Assembly (NCBI GenBank): GCA_013400975.1
Contig: WBMZ01008666.1
Coordinates: forward strand, 1-64,000
Length of the DNA: 64,000 nt
Source of the DNA: Atrichornis clamosus
Taxonomy: Eukaryota > Chordata > Aves > Passeriformes > Menuridae
Direction of reading: 5' to 3'
The translations under genes were made by a program, and so were the position numbers. Numbering within the stretch: position 1 is the first letter of the stretch; the number at the start of each line of letters is the position of its first letter. The notes under the pieces are model-generated. The model had not been told where the DNA came from. It did not search any database and saw only the letters and a program-made list of their open reading frames with translations. Positions 38,252 through 52,842 of this stretch are shown piece after piece.

Positions 38252-41070
38252 GTGGATGTCACTTGCTCCAGTGTGAAAGCCATCGTGTTCCTCAGATAGA
38301 GCTTCCACCCAAGCTGGTTTTCCAGAGATCTGTACCATTCACACAAAAATGCCCACTTTGCTGTGCAGATGGGAACACCCACAGGCATGTGGCAGGATCA
38401 GCAACCCCACATATTAATAACACATATTTCCAGTTCATTCCAAGTGGAAATCAACCAGTGGGAGGTTAAACACCTTGTCTGGTCAAGCAGCAGGTTATTG
38501 ACACGGACCAAACTAAATCACAAAATTCCAGGATCCACTCTTGATCCTTAATCCACTCAGTTCCAATGGCCCAGAAATTCCAAACACTGTGCAAGGCAAT
38601 GACTTTTGTATTTTCCCCTTTTTAATCAGTCACAATAGGGGCATTTTGGTCTCTTTCAAGACAAAGTTGAAATAAAGGACAATCTATCTTGTTATTGTTT
38701 GTCTGTCAAGGATATAATTTTTTGGAAGACATAATTCCACGGACTGTTTTGACAGTGCAAATTACTGTAGGATCCATGCAAAGAATGCAAATCCATTTCT
38801 CATTCCCCCGGGGTGTCTCCACACATGGGCACATTAAATTAAAAGGCTTGCAGCAAAAGATCCCTTTTACTTGGTACAGCTCGTATTACTCAAGAGAGAT
38901 CTTTTGAAATACCTCATGCTTACATGCAGCTATGCATGGGGGTTTGCAGACACGACTTTAATTGGTCCCCAGGACCTTGCTTTGAAGTGATGACTCACAA
39001 AGAGTATTTTGTCAAGCCAACCGTGCCATAAAAATATTAAGTGTGGCTTAAAACAGTAAAGGTTTTATTATCCTGTTAACTTCCTGTCACGAAGCATTGC
39101 ATTAAATTGTACTTTTAAGGGATTAATGACCTATTTGCTTCATTCCTTGCTGCATATGTGGTTATAAGAGCTATTAAAAGCCATGTTATCAACAACAGTG
39201 TTAATGAAGATATTGGAAAATCTGTCAAGCACAAATATATTCTAATCCATAGTATTAATCCAATTGCCTTTCCATAGGAGGGCTTTTTTAGTGTTCCCTG
39301 GTGGCCCTGCAGCATTGTGGCCATTTTGTGGGCACAGCCAGCAAAGTTAAATGTTTTAGGGAAAGAAACAGAGGGAAGAAAAACCTGCACCTATATTACA
39401 CAAGTGTGAAGCCCTCTCACTCTGGAAGGACCATCCAGAAATGTGGAAAACGCCCACATCAACACAGACACCAAACACACAACGTGTCACTGCCACAGCT
39501 CAAAACAAACACCAAACCCTGGGAAACAGCCCCCATTCCTGGGGTTGTTCTTTTGAACAGACACACTACAAGACTGAGAATTAATCCAATTTATCCCGTA
39601 ACAGACAGGTCTGCAAAAGAAGCTTTGTGAAACAGTGATGAATTCTTGAAGTGTTTGTTTCTAAATAGAACTGAGTAAATTGATTTCTTTGCTTTTTTGG
39701 CAAGCAGCTTATCCACAGAACTATGTTCTTCTGGGAAGCTGAAATCATTCATGAGGTTCTGCTGAATTTCACAATCACTTTTGACTAAAAAATATTAAAA
39801 TGTAGGAAAGCTGAAACGTGTTCCACTGATGCTAGATGAAACGTTTCAAAGTTACATTTTTCACTTTAAAAACAAAGTAGAATTGGATAAAAAGAAGTTC
39901 AAGGTAAAACATTTTGGGCAGACCAAAGACAGGGTCACGTTTTCAGTATCACAGCTAACCCAAGCCCCCACTGTTTGTGTAGCTTAACCTGTTTTTTTAG
40001 CTATCAAATCACCAACAGCAACAGACTGCTCCATGCTGGAATTCTGGTTGCCACCTCAGGGGTTTTCTCACCAAGCTGCCACCACCCACAGCAAAAAGGA
40101 CAGCAGGACACTGGTCCAGCACCCTGGTACATCACACACTGCTGAGGCATCACTGAAAAACTCAGAAGAGAGGAGGGCTGAGGGTAAAACCAGGGAAAGG
40201 AGAACCCAACCAAAGCCCCAGAGTCCTGTCTTTCCACGTGCAGTGTCCCAGGAGGTCCCTCAGGCACTGACACCCTCCCTGTGGGGTGAATTCACCTCTC
40301 CACCCTCCAGTGCTTTCCTGGGACTGGGGCTGCCACAGGTGGGGGCTGCAGGGCTCAGAGATTTCCTTAACCCCACACAGCCACTGCCAGAGGGAACCCA
40401 GCTGAGCCAGTGCCAGCCTGGTCCCTCATCAATGGATCTATTATCCACACAATGCAGTTTTTAACATCTTGTATGAAAGACCCACACATGTTAAAAGACG
40501 CATGGCACTCAATTTATTTACCTCAGAAAGGTGAAGAGATTCAAAAATTCTGACTAGTGAGTAATTTCTGCCAAAGTAAGGAAATAAATGTGAGCTTTTC
40601 TCCGTTCTAGGTTATCTTGTTATTTTTAGCGACTGCCTGCAGATACTGGTGGAAGAAAATTTGAATGTGACTCTGCAGATGATTGAAAAGCATTTGAAGA
40701 TGAGCTGACTTGTGAAAAGAGCCATCTCTAACACAAAGTGCAAATTTAGCAGTCATTACTTATGCACTGCAAAGTGAGTTCTTTCTTTACATCACCATTT
40801 TTTGGTAAAAACACTGGAATTGCAGAGAAACTGATGATGAGGGTTTTTTACTCTACAAGCAATCGGCACAGGCTACTTAGGAATGCCTGCACAGGCTCAA
40901 AATCTTGTTTAATATTCCATTAGCAGCAAAAAATAAGGAGTGAGGTCGAGTTTCAAAACTCTTTCCAGGGTTAAGGTTTCCAGGATGGTGCCATTCCCTA
41001 TCAGCTGTGTGTGGCTTAAGAAGGGGCTGCTGATACCTGAGTGGTGTTAGAAGCTGAACTGGTCACTTGC

Positions 41071-41161
41071 TTTTTGTACTTCCCTTTATTTCTCTGCTTT
41101 TTCATCTCTTTTAATATCTTCTTTATTCCTCTCTCTCTCTTTTCCTTTTTTCTTTTCTCTG
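41071..41161. repeat. Pyrimidine-rich tract
   Basis: T/C-rich low complexity with CTCTCTCTCTTTTCC and repeated TTTCTTTT motifs, interrupted by a few purines. Confidence 0.7.
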
Positions 41162-43532
41162 ATTATTGTGGTAATCAAAGACTGTTGCTCACCTATTTTT
41201 CCTTCCTTTCTGGGCAGTTTCTGGGGCCTCTCACTGCCTATTTCAGAGCACAGAAGGAGTCCATCCAGACCAAGAATTCAGGATGTGCAGGCTGTCCATC
41301 ATGCAGCTGTGTCCTTGGGAAGCACTGAGTGCTGAGGAGGAGCAGCCAGGACAGTGAACAGCCCATGGAACCATCATCTCCACAGCCTGGATGCAGACCC
41401 TCCACAGCTGATACCAAGGGTTATTGATGCAAATGTTAATAAAGGTGGACAGCAATTTGGCAGAAGTTTTGGCTCTGCATAATTTGAGTTGACTGTACAC
41501 AACCCTGAAAACTGTTGGAAACAGAAATCTATAAATTACAGGTTTAAAACAAAGCCAGCGGTTTATGAGGGAATGCTCTGCATTAAAGGAGCTTTCAGAG
41601 GTGTTGAAGAAAGGCTTTTGTCTCAAATTTCTAGGAAGAAGAGAGGGATTTTTCTATATAAGTCATTTTCTATAAGTTTTGTATGCTGTATCCCTAAAAA
41701 TCCCAAATAACAATGAACTTCTAAAGCTTTCAGTCAAAACAGAGATGAAGAGAAAGGCAAAACGTACATGGCCACAGCCATGCACACTCTTTGGGAAATG
41801 CATCTATGGCATAAGCAATAGCACTAAAAAGCCCATACCCTACCAGATCAGCTCATCCAGTGTCAATAAAACTAAAGATTTATTATTAAAGAGATTTGTC
41901 ATTAAAAGCACTCAGGGAGCAAATGCTTGTATCTGATATTACATTTCTCAATTACTCTGCTCTATTTGATACTCATATCAATGAAAGAATTCTATATACA
42001 GGGGGAAGAGAAGTAAATACAGACTGATATAATGCTGGCTGTTGATTCTGACTGACAGCTGTGAAGCAAGGCCACATCTGCTTGTTAAAGTTTAAAAGGA
42101 TTTTAAAATTAAAAGTAGTGTTTCTGAGCCTAACACTGAAGCCCCTGACATTTGCAGGGCTGGGAGCAGGCTGAGAGAGGGATTTCTACCCTGGCTTCCC
42201 ACCCAGAAGAATATATTTACTGTTCAAACACTGAGGCAGGCACCCATGGAAATCAGCGGGAACTCTGCCACTGGTTTGAAGGGGAGCAGAATCTGTCCCT
42301 GTGTGTAAACACACAGCAATATTTTTTTTCCCTGGACTGTTAAAAGCCCCCATCACAACTGGATGGAACCTGGTTTTAAACACTCAGACACGGGGCCTCT
42401 TTACCACAGGAGTCTCCAACGATGTCCATCCTTAACACCACCCCAGCTGCCAGCTGCAGGCTCAGAAATGCTGATTTCAATCAAAACCTTTCCTTTCAAA
42501 TGTAGCTCACAGTTTACTCACAGTGCAGAAGTGCTTCTCAGCACTGGAATTTTCAGGATGCGATGCCGAGCCAAACACTGCAGGCACAGCTTGCTCATAA
42601 GGCAGCAATCCTGTGGCCCACCTTGGAGGCTGAAATAGGGCTACTGTACTCAGCCTCCCACCCCTGGTGAAGCCCACTAATAACATCTGTTTTATAGCAT
42701 TCGCTCCTGCAACCTGCTAGTGCCTTGGCTCTCCTGCTGACACCAAGAGGATGTGCTTTACTATGCTGCAGGTCTGGTGGAAAGTTGTCAGACTTCAAGC
42801 CAAGTGTAAAAGCAGCCAGTGCTGAATAAATGGCTCGAAATACTTTCTCCAGGGACCCCTTCCAGGTCCCAGATAGGCAGATTTGGCCAGTGTTTGTAGA
42901 CAGTCTTGCTCAGAGGCAAATTAAAAATCAAAATACAGACACCGTTTGAAAAACAGCGAAAGCTAGACTCAAACATCCACCATGTATTAAGACATTCTCA
43001 TATAAAAATAACCACAAGGTTGCAAATTCATACTTTCCTACTTGGTGAGACCAACTGCAACCAGGAATAAACCTGGAAATGTGTGGGGCAGACTGCGTGC
43101 TGCCTTCAGAGAAAGCATAGAACTGGAGGTGGAACTCTGGAGAGGGAGAAGCAGGACCCTGTGAGCGGGGGATTGAGTGGCGCAGTGGGTGGCACAGGGA
43201 GCAGGACCCTCACCGGCCCCAGGGCTGCCCCACTGCAGGCAGTGGGAGCCAAGCAGGACACTCCCTGAGGAAATGCCAAAGCTTTCCTGGGTGAGCCCGT
43301 GGTCCCCTCAGTACCCCACTCACAGCTCCTCACCCCTCACCCCGGCTCTGCTGGGGCTGAAGCCCCCACTGCAGTTCAGGGACCGGGATGCCAGCCCTGG
43401 GCCCCAGGACAGCAGCCGCACACCCTGCTGTGCTGTGTGGGGGACGAGCAGGAGGGGAAGCTTTGGCAGGACCCTGAGACGTGGGGCAGGAGCAGATCCA
43501 GGCAGGGCAAAGAGCTGCAGGTGTGTGAGTAC

Positions 43533-43757
43533 CACAGTCACAGAATGGCTTGGGCTGGAAGGGACCCCTAAAGCTCATCCAGTGGCACCCCTGCCGTGGG
43601 CAGGGACACCTTCCACTAGCCCAGGGTGCTTCAGGCCCCATCCAACCTGGCCTTGGACACTTCCAGGGATGGGCCAGCCATCTCTGGGCAACCTGTGCCA
43701 GAGCCTCACCACCCTCACAATAAATAATTTATTCCCAATATCTAATCTAAACCTCTA
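43533..43757 (-). mobile_element. CR1 LINE 3' fragment, antisense
   Basis: The plus strand reads GTCACAGAATGGCTTGGGC, TGGAAGGGACCCCTAAAGCT, GGGCAGGGACACCTTCCAC, CATCCAACCTGGCCTTGGAC, GGGCAACCTGTGCCAGAGCC and CCCAATATCTAATCTAAACC, the reverse complement of a CR1 3' end. It is about 225 bases and 5' truncated. Confidence 0.93.
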
Positions 43758-44937
43758 ATGAAAATGAAGTCTATCCTTACATCCATAGCTTAACAGAATC
43801 TCACCAAAACACTTCATACCTCAAGGTTAAAATCTCAAATCCGTGATTGCAGGATGTACTTTTTGCGCAGGGATCATAAATGCTCTTGTATTATCTGGAT
43901 TTGGGAATGATTTCAAATGTTAAAAATTATATCGAAGGAAAAAATAAAATCTCCCAAGCAGTAAGGAGATGAGATTTTGGGGCACATTTCTAAATGGATA
44001 TCTAACATAATCCTCAGTCAACTCAAACCCCCTGTGAGACAGTACTTGCCTGCTTTAAAATGTTTGCTTACACACCAAAAGTTAAATTCTGCCAAACAAC
44101 ACCACAGCTTCACTACAATTTATTTTAATTATCAAGAGGAAACAGTGAAAACATGAGTTAGGAGGCAAAAGGAAGAAATAACCTGGAATTAACCACTTTC
44201 TCCAGCTGTTTGAGCATCACAGAGTTTTCTAGGGTAGGTAAGAGCCCAAATTTCTACTTTAAAGTAATAACACTAACTTTGTTTCATCTCTATTCATTAG
44301 GCTTTGATAGTATTCTGATACTGTGTCAGAGTGGGCTTGTGAGGGGATAAGGGTGAATTTCTGTAATCATCAGGGAAGGAAATGGAGAGAAATAATTGAA
44401 GTAAGAAAGTGAAGATACTTTTCCTGTGCCGCCCCAGTTAACTAGCCATCAAATAATTAGTTAAAGTGGTGGTATTGTCATCTTTTTTTTAAAAGTTTGT
44501 CTACATTTGAAAAAAAATAAAGCAAAGCTTCTCGTAGCCTTTAATGCATAAGAAAGCCTGAGGGCCCTGGAAGATGCAAGGAGAATTTCTCAGTGTGCTC
44601 ACTCACAGACAGAATGCTTTAAAGGGTTACACAGAAAAGTCTGGCTTCAAGAAACTGATAGGACCTCATGCCAGCTCTGGGGCACCTTTCATACTGAAAA
44701 GAGCTGCCAATGTTTATTATTCCACATCCAATTCGTTGCCATAAACAGCTCAAGAGAAAGTGATTAGCTTCACATGAAGGAGGCTCTGCCAGCGAGGGAG
44801 CAGAGCCCGTGAGAGGTGCCAGAGTTGGGGCTGTGCTCCTGGGAATGCTCTCGGAGCACACCGCAGCGGGCAGGAGCAGGGCTGGAGGCAGAAGGCAGCA
44901 CAGACTGGAAGTTGAGCAGAGCGTGCCTGGCTGTGCG

Positions 44938-44971
<34 letters not shown>
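44938..44971. repeat. Microsatellite (TTG)n
   Basis: Eleven uninterrupted TTG units. Frames through it give poly-Leu on the plus strand and poly-Asn or poly-Thr on the minus strand. Confidence 0.95.
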
Positions 44972-47900
44972 GGCTCTGGAGCGCTGTGACTGCAGCCCGC
45001 GGTGACATCGTGATAAAACCCAGCACAGCTTTGTCAGGGATCTCAAGGCTCTGGAATATTTTGACTGGAGAGGAAGGCAAGGTCAATCTGCCTTCTTCCA
45101 CAGCTCCCAAAAACTGACCTTCCCTGCTTGCCTTCGAAGGCTGCACGGTGCAGCAAGAAACGTGTTCCATGCAGGATGTGCATCCCGAGTGGAGGGAAAG
45201 AAGAGTCTGGGATTGGCATATCCAAGGTGAAAGGGAGGCACAGCACAGGGAAAGGGACATCCAGTCAAACCCAGGATACACGCAAAGGCCAAAAGTGCCA
45301 ATAATCTGGGAACATGAGGTCTGAGAGCCCAGATCATGCCCTGGGCAGCACATCCACCCCTCCCAATCCCACTGGTGTGTTTTAGTGCAGCCAGCTCTCC
45401 CCCCTCGGACAGGGGATTATTACTGGCACTGCAAAGCCTAAGAAAAGAGATTTCCATGATCAAGGGCTGCAAAAAAATACAATTATAATACGCCTCCGCT
45501 CATGGAAGCTTTTTAGTCCATACAAATAATCTTTTTAGAGTCCAAACCATGTGTGTATTCTAGATAACAGATGCACTGCTATTGCAGCAGCCTGTGCTCT
45601 TGGTCCAGCACTCAGTACAGAAACACCTAGCAACATTTCCTTCCCCAGTCGTGGGGAAGCCTGCATCTGGGCTGGAATAGGTTAGATAGCCACTTAAATA
45701 TTGACTGAAGGAAATATATTATATGATAAATGTTTACAGAATGCACGGCATGCTTCACAAAAGCAGGGAGCTGAAGCTGTGGCGTAAGTGCATCAGGTTT
45801 ATCCCAGGTATATGCGTTTAATCTTGGAAATGTTCTTGAACAATGCAAAGTATGACATTTTTATGGCATGTGAGAAATGGGAATTTGTGTCAAAATCACA
45901 TTTGGAATTGTAAGTTTAGGACAGAGTATGTAGATCATGAAGAAGTCATCAAATCCATCTCACCTAGGGTGTTGATCCCTATAAAATGTGAGAATTTATA
46001 AATTTTTATATTTTAAACGATAAGATTATTTTACCTCTGTGCTTTTCATGTGTTAGAAGTGTTAAATTTGTAATTAGGTACTCAAAACTAGCTCGAATGA
46101 GAGGGACCATCTGGAAATGAATCTCTTGTAGATTAAACTTCCCTTAAAGCTGAAGGAAAAGCTTTGCAGAGGTAATAGGAAGGTTTGGGGAGCAGGAGCC
46201 TGGTTGAACGTGTGCACAGAGTCTCTTATATCCATACACAGCCAAAAAGCAATGGAACCACAGTGTCCCTACAGGTTCTCACCACATGAGCAGCTGAAGG
46301 TGTCAGAGACTGGCACAAAAGGCACCCTGGTGCACAAACGGAGAGATTTTTACTTCCAACAGAAAGGTAGTTTTAAGGGGATAATGTAAAAGGTGCCATG
46401 AAGAACTTTGAGTCCTAAATATTCCCTAACAGCTGCTGCTGTCAGGACACAATGGACAGACAGATGTGCAAGGCTGCTCCCTCTTCCCAAAATCACCTGT
46501 AACATGCAGGGGGTTTCCAGTCACAGGAAACACAAGAGATGGGAGAGGAATGGAAAGGGTGCCAAAAGAGAAAATGTCTCTCAGCACTGGATAAAACAAG
46601 CTGTGGCTTAAAGGAAGCACAGGAGAGGGCGGGTGGTGGACAGACACCTGCACAAAGCTGTGTGCATCCAAAACTAGGCTGGGTATCACTGTCGCACAGA
46701 TACAGACCCTCCATCTCTGTTTCTGGGTCAGTCCCTTCCGTGGCGCAGGCTCTTCCTCTGCTGCCACACTCAGTGCTCGAGCAAACCCCCCTGGGGGGCT
46801 GTCCTGCGTCACCAGCCCTGTGTGCTGACCACTGCTCGGCAGCTTTAGTGGGCAGCACAAACACAACAGAGTTTGCAGTCTCTTATCTGGACTGCAGTGC
46901 ACAAACCCGCTGAGGTTTGAAGTGGAAGAACTGCACTTGCACGCTGGAAGTGAGGCACTGTTTCTGCCCAGATAACAGGGCTTGAGGGAAGCCAACCCAA
47001 TTTGATCTGTTCCACTGAGCAAACAGTGCTTTCAAAGCTGCAGAGCACTCAAAAAAGGAAGGTACAGAAGGCTGCTTAGCAAAATTTACAGAAACTGCTC
47101 AGGGCAGTTGACAAGAACTTTTAGATGCCTAATTACAAACACTTCAGAAAGCACTCAGGTGCTGAGCTTTTGAAACATCAGAGTCCATTCTGAAGAGCCT
47201 GAAATTTAATGCCTCAATGCTTAAGGCATTGCAGACCATGAGGAAGAATCTTTGCCCCCTTTTTCCTTTGTCTGCACCCACTGCTGTCCATATCTGTGAA
47301 CACTAAAATTACAGTGTACTCTGCACCTCAATTCACTTTTTCATTGCACAAAAACGTTTTCCTGACCATTGCCTTCATTCACTGCTAACGCACAAATGCA
47401 TTTTAATCCTGACAAAGAGACCGGCAGATTTAGCATTAATATACACGGTCCATGCTTGCTACAGAGGGTGGAATTCAAATCTCAAATTTTCTGCCTCTGA
47501 AGAAAATCCCGAACTTCTATGAAGACCTCCCACAGAAACCAGGAAAGAATTAATGGGCTGCTGAGTTCCTAATATGTCCCACCCTGTGGCACCTGAAGGA
47601 AGGAGGTGTTAGACTGGCAGGGAACAGCTTGACAGGTTGAATTTCCAGCTATTTATGGCGACTGACTGAGGGGCCTGAAGCCAAGGACGACTGTTCCCAA
47701 GTAAAGTTCTGCCTCTGGCCAAGAAAGCCTGGCAGGAAAGGAGGGATTTTTCTCGCTGCCAGTGACTTAGGGGTCTCTGATACCAAGCGGGATGGAAGTA
47801 TTTGCTGCTGCTTTTTCCTTTTCTGCCTCCTATTGATCGCTGGAGGGGTGAGGAGGCTGCTGAGCCAGAAGGGGTGAAGGGGTTTATGTTCCTCAGTGTT

Positions 47901-50900
47901 TACTTTGGACTTCAGGGGCCACAGAGAGAGTGGAACTTTTTATGCAATGCAGCTGGCAGAAGAAAATCTCTCTCATTTGAGGGTGTTGGAGGGTGGATGG
48001 ATCAACAAGAATTTAGAAGGAAACAATTTCAGAGTGACTATTAAATCATGCTGCTTGGAAAGGGGATGTTCAGGGGGCATTATGGCCACGCTGACCAACT
48101 CTCACTGCCCCAAATGACCTCCAGCCTCTACAGCCAGCCTGGAACAGCTGGCTCAGCCCAGGGTGACCAACCTCCCAGGGAAATCACCCTGCCAGCCAAG
48201 CCCCAGTCCCCCCAGACAGGTACAATTGCCCCAGGCTGATGGACAGACAGACACCCCTGTTTCAAGAGCTGTTCTACAAACACCCACAGGACACACTCAT
48301 GCTTGAGCAGCTGAAACAGATTTAAAGAAAAAGCAAGGGAATTAATACAGAGGAAATGCAAGCTTGAACACCCTGGTTGTGGTGTGTTACATGTAGACAT
48401 CTTGGGGTAAATATTTTATTTTCTGCAAAAAACACTGTTTAATTATCCCAAATAAAGCCTGACAATTTTTTTTTCTTAAGCAAATAACAAAAACTAGTTA
48501 CCCATACAAACTGGAGAGAGAAGGGACTGTGTTTACTGGGAGATTTGCCAAGGCACAGGAGACTTGGGGTTAGGTCTATCCTCTTCCTCAAGCCCTTCAA
48601 ATCACTACGTGGGACACAGCCTTACCTTTCCTACCAAGGGAAACCACCCTGAGGTGGTTTGCTCTCAAAAAGCTCCTGGAGCCGCTTCACCTTGCATGGA
48701 ACATCTGCCAAAGTTCTAGCCCTTGTTCAAATAAATCTTTTGTATTTATATACTGACAGGGAGGCAGGAGTGATGCCTGTCAGTCCCACATGACCACACT
48801 CGGGTCATTTTGCTGGTTATGGGATTATTGCAGCCTGTGAGAGAAGGATCCAGGTGCCTGCAAACAAGATTTTTATTTTTTTGAGGGGCTACTGTGCAAG
48901 CAAGAAAACAAACAAGCACCAGAATCTAAAGTAAAGCCTTTCAACCTCACACACCACATTTCTTGGTACAAGGAAAGGTGGATTAGGACACACAAAAGTG
49001 CTTTGCTGCTCAGTCAGAAGTATGACTGCAATGTTTTCTCAGTGACTCCCCAGCAGCATAATCGTAGAGATGTTCACCTTCTCCCCAGATGTTCCTAGGA
49101 AAACACCATTCTCCTGACTATTTTAGAGCCAGTATATTTGAAAAACTTGTGTTGACAGAGAAGCACAGCTTCACAGAGCAATTCAGAACGCACAGATGGG
49201 GCAGATCCGAGATCTCCCTGCAGCAAGGCTCTCCAAGCCTGTGCCTCTTCTTTCATCAGCCAGTGGTACAGCCAACATCGCTCTGGATTCTTTCTCAATT
49301 ACCTGCTTCACTGAAATATGTGCCTAATTCCAAGCTGGTTCTTTTATTAACATCAAAAGACTTTGGATCGGTCCCTAATAATAAAAAAAAAAGCTTTTTC
49401 TACGAGGCTATTGTTCATTTTTGATCAGGTACACAGCACAGCTTCTGTGACTCCTCTCCTGCCCCACCTGTCATGACCACACGTCAGCAGCGAACTTGTC
49501 ATCAAAGAGGCATCAGCGACACCCAGACAAGCTGCAGGAAACTTTCCTGTTCTGCCAAGCAGCAGCTCTGATAAGAGATCACCTGCCCCAGCAGTGCATT
49601 CCTGCCTCACCACTACCACCCTCTTCCCCTGCCACAAATTACTGTGGCTGGAAGGGTGTGAGGTGCAGTGCGAGACATGGGAAGAGGGAAAAAGGAGCTG
49701 CTATTTTAAAATCGCGCCTGATTCTGCATTTGAAAATTGCCTGCACCTGGAGGTTGGAGAGTGGCTGCCCCAAGGCTCTGTTTCCTGGCTTCATCTCCAC
49801 CCCTACCACCCAAACCCAGGTTTTTATGGGCTTCAGAGCAGTTACCACCAATCAATAATCTACAACTGCAAAATCCACACTCTCAAATCACACAGCTCTG
49901 GTCTTCACAACAAATCAAGGCCCTTCCTGTGAAAGGGCAACATTTCCCTTATAACTAAGTAAAAAGGCATTCAGTGGGATGTCAGACACACAGAATATCC
50001 CCAGCAAGAAAAGCAAATTGTAATAACAATGCCCAGAGAGGAACACAGAGCCCTTGTAACATCACCTCCCAAACCACTGCTCAGCTACAGGTGCTGTAAG
50101 TTCAGTGAATGGTGTGAACCTTGAAATCGGTAAATTAATCCAATTAAATTAGTTAACTGTAAATTAGATGAAGTTCCAAAGGAAACGAAGTAATGACGCT
50201 TTGTACGTTTCAGACCTTGCACAGCTGAAGAAGTCCTGTCCTTGAAAAGCTACAGATAACATTCCCCTGCCCTTACACTGCTGAATTACACTTGTATTGC
50301 CAGTACTAAGTACAAGAAAGCACTCAAAATTCCACAAAATCATTTTTCAAAGCTTAACTAATAAAAGCAAACCAGAAAGTTTGTAGAGTAAGTAATTTTG
50401 AAGATGCAAGAACTTAAAACTAGGATTCTTAGAAAGAGGATTTTAGGTTTTTCTAATTAGAGAAGGTAAACGGAGGGGAAAATAAATTCTTGGAAAACAT
50501 TATCTGAGGAAAAAACAGCACATAGAAGCCATGGATGGATCTGGTATCCTTGGATAAGTCCATGGGATATCTCAAAGTGGAGGAATGGGAAGTTCAAAAC
50601 CCACATAGCAGTCAATTTCCATTTTGAATTGTAATAATCCCAGGAATTCCCTGCAGAAGGAGCCTTTATCACTTGACCTGCACTTGTTTATAGGAACAAG
50701 AAGGGTTGGTTGTAACTCCGAAAGGGACAGGCAGCTTCCACCTCGGAGGGGGCTGACCCTTCCCTCAGAAATCCACATTCTGCAGCGATTTGTGGGCAGA
50801 AGTCAGAGCTGAGTCATTGTGCAGTGGGAGCAGTGTGGCAAAGATTTGTCCTGGGAAAGGAATTTGGGCTTTTCAGTGCAGCATAAGCTACTGTATGATC

Positions 50901-52785
50901 AGCTCAGCCTCATCCAGAAGTGACACCAGTTTGGGGTGGATGCCGTGATCAGGGCAAATGTGGGGCAGCCTTAGAGCATCATGTTGGCAGAAAAGGGGCA
51001 GAGCTGTGGCTGGGTAAAATCTTCAGAGGGTCAGAGTAAAATACTTTAACTTCTGAAATTTATTTATAAAAGGTGTCTTATCACAAGGCACGCCCTTCAA
51101 TGCCTCTGGAAAACATCAGAGAGTGGAAAATCACCATCTGAGAAAATAATCAGAAATTTCAACTGAAGAATGAAGTGAGGGAAGGAGGATGCAGAGAGTT
51201 TGTGTTCACTGCTCAATCTTAAATAATGGTTTAAGTACCAACAGACAGAAATATCTTTGCTCCGGTTCTGGGTGTTTTTCTCTCCTACTGAAGCACACAG
51301 GAGTTGAAGATGTGCAGCACAACACATACCTGGATACTCTAAAAATGGACCCTGTCTGATCTTCCACTAGGAAAGCACAGTAATTGCAATGATTCCTGTT
51401 TTACTCTTCTAATTGCAATAAAGAAACTGAAACTTACTTTAGGAAGTACTGATATTCACAGCACCTAACAGCATATGTTTACTGGTAACATCTCTGCTTT
51501 TAGAAAAAAAAGTCCATATCCTATGTAAAATTGGGATGGGAATTTTACACCTGTGAATGCACGATCCCTCTTAGTTCACAAAACCCAGGCTCCTTTTCCA
51601 AACTCCTCTCTCCTTTTGAGGAAAAAAACCCCAGCCCAGAGGTTACACTAAACTGGGCTCAAAGGTGATTAGACAGAAAACACTGGGAGAGTGGCAGTGA
51701 AGAGGTTTAAATTTCTGTGCGTGGGAGCGCCAGCTGTGGCTCCTGAGCCTTTCTGTGGGGATGGGGAGCCACCCTTTGGTCGCTGCTCTCAGTGCAAAGT
51801 CAGTGCAACCCCACAGACACTGCCGGCTCCTGCCCGCTGAGGGGCCTCTCCATGAAAACAGTCACTGCTCTGACAGCTCCTCCAAGGATGTCTGGGGCTG
51901 AACACCGCTTACAGAACGTCCCTCACCTCGCAGCGGGGACAGGGAGGAGCAGTCTCTGCGTGTGGGGGGCTTGGAGCATTTGGTGAGCTCAATGTTTGGT
52001 TACACTCTGTGCCCTGGGTTCTCTGTCACGTTTCTGACACGGACCAACCCTCACAGACTGAGTGCCTGCAGCAGCATTTATCACCAGGATGAGCATTACA
52101 GGAAGCAGAACATTCGTTGATTCATAAGTTTCTCTTCCCAGAGCCCAGAATTGAATAAATGCAAAGCTTGCGCCTGAATCAAAAACTGCTTTGCACTTTC
52201 CCCGTGGTGATTGCCTGAGTGTGAAAGGCAGGGTAACAAACAGACCAACAAACTGCTACCACAGGATATCAGCAAAACGGGCTGGGCACTGATCCTCAAA
52301 GAATGTAAAACACAGATATTAAGCTCCAGAGAGGTCAGCTGACAGGGCTGAAAGGGAAACCTATGGAAACCAGCCAGGGAGATTAAAGTTAAGCCCCACA
52401 CAACTCTAATTTCACATTGAAAACCACAAACCATTCCCAGAAAGGAAGAAACTTTTATGCTCCCTCTTAGCCTTGATGTGAGCAACCTTCTTAAATGTTT
52501 CTCTATTTTATGAGGAGGAACTGAGATCCCAGAGCTTTCCATTTACTCCTCCCCCGGGACTTTGGGGGTTGTTGTTCTTTCTTTCAACTCAGGATCATCC
52601 CCTACCATGGTCAGCTTTTGCTGGTCAGGGCCAAGGGGAATTGGTCCATGAGATGAAGATAAATAGTGGGTATGTAAGCACTGGATAACCCAGACACAGA
52701 GGGAAACAGTGGCTTGTAATCTGGACACAGACTTGGGAACACCAAGACCAGGAAGCTCAAATGAACTACAGAGTATTGGGTGACC

Positions 52786-52842
52786 AAAAAAAAAAAAAAA
52801 AAAAGGAAAAAAAAAAGAAAGAAAGAAAAGAAAGAAAGAAGG
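52786..52842. repeat. Poly(A) followed by (GAAA)n
   Basis: A run of 19 A, then GG, ten A and several GAAA units. There is no recognisable retrocopy body or upstream AATAAA, so the tract is listed only as simple repeat. Confidence 0.9.

Larger units (their letters stand above)
35920..43532. other. Intergenic, no gene recognised
   Basis: Unique DNA. A patch with raised CpG content lies at 36720-37080. An AT-rich block at 38930-39300 ends in a CTCF-like core (39296-39307). It also holds the CAA microsatellite and a pyrimidine tract at 41071-41161. A GC-rich block (43130-43530) leads into a CR1 copy. No coding exon is recognised. Confidence 0.6.

Noticed and set aside
44619..45353. 244-residue minus-strand open frame
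   Set aside because: It reads through the TTG microsatellite as a run of Asn, shows no domain, and overlaps equally open frames on the other strand.
46426..47022. 198-residue minus-strand frame
   Set aside because: No recognised motif, overlapping frames on both strands and Cys/Ser/Pro-rich random composition; treated as chance.
52560..52842. Processed retrocopy ending in the poly(A) tract
   Set aside because: No AATAAA precedes the A-run and no recognisable gene body lies upstream. A simple repeat suffices.
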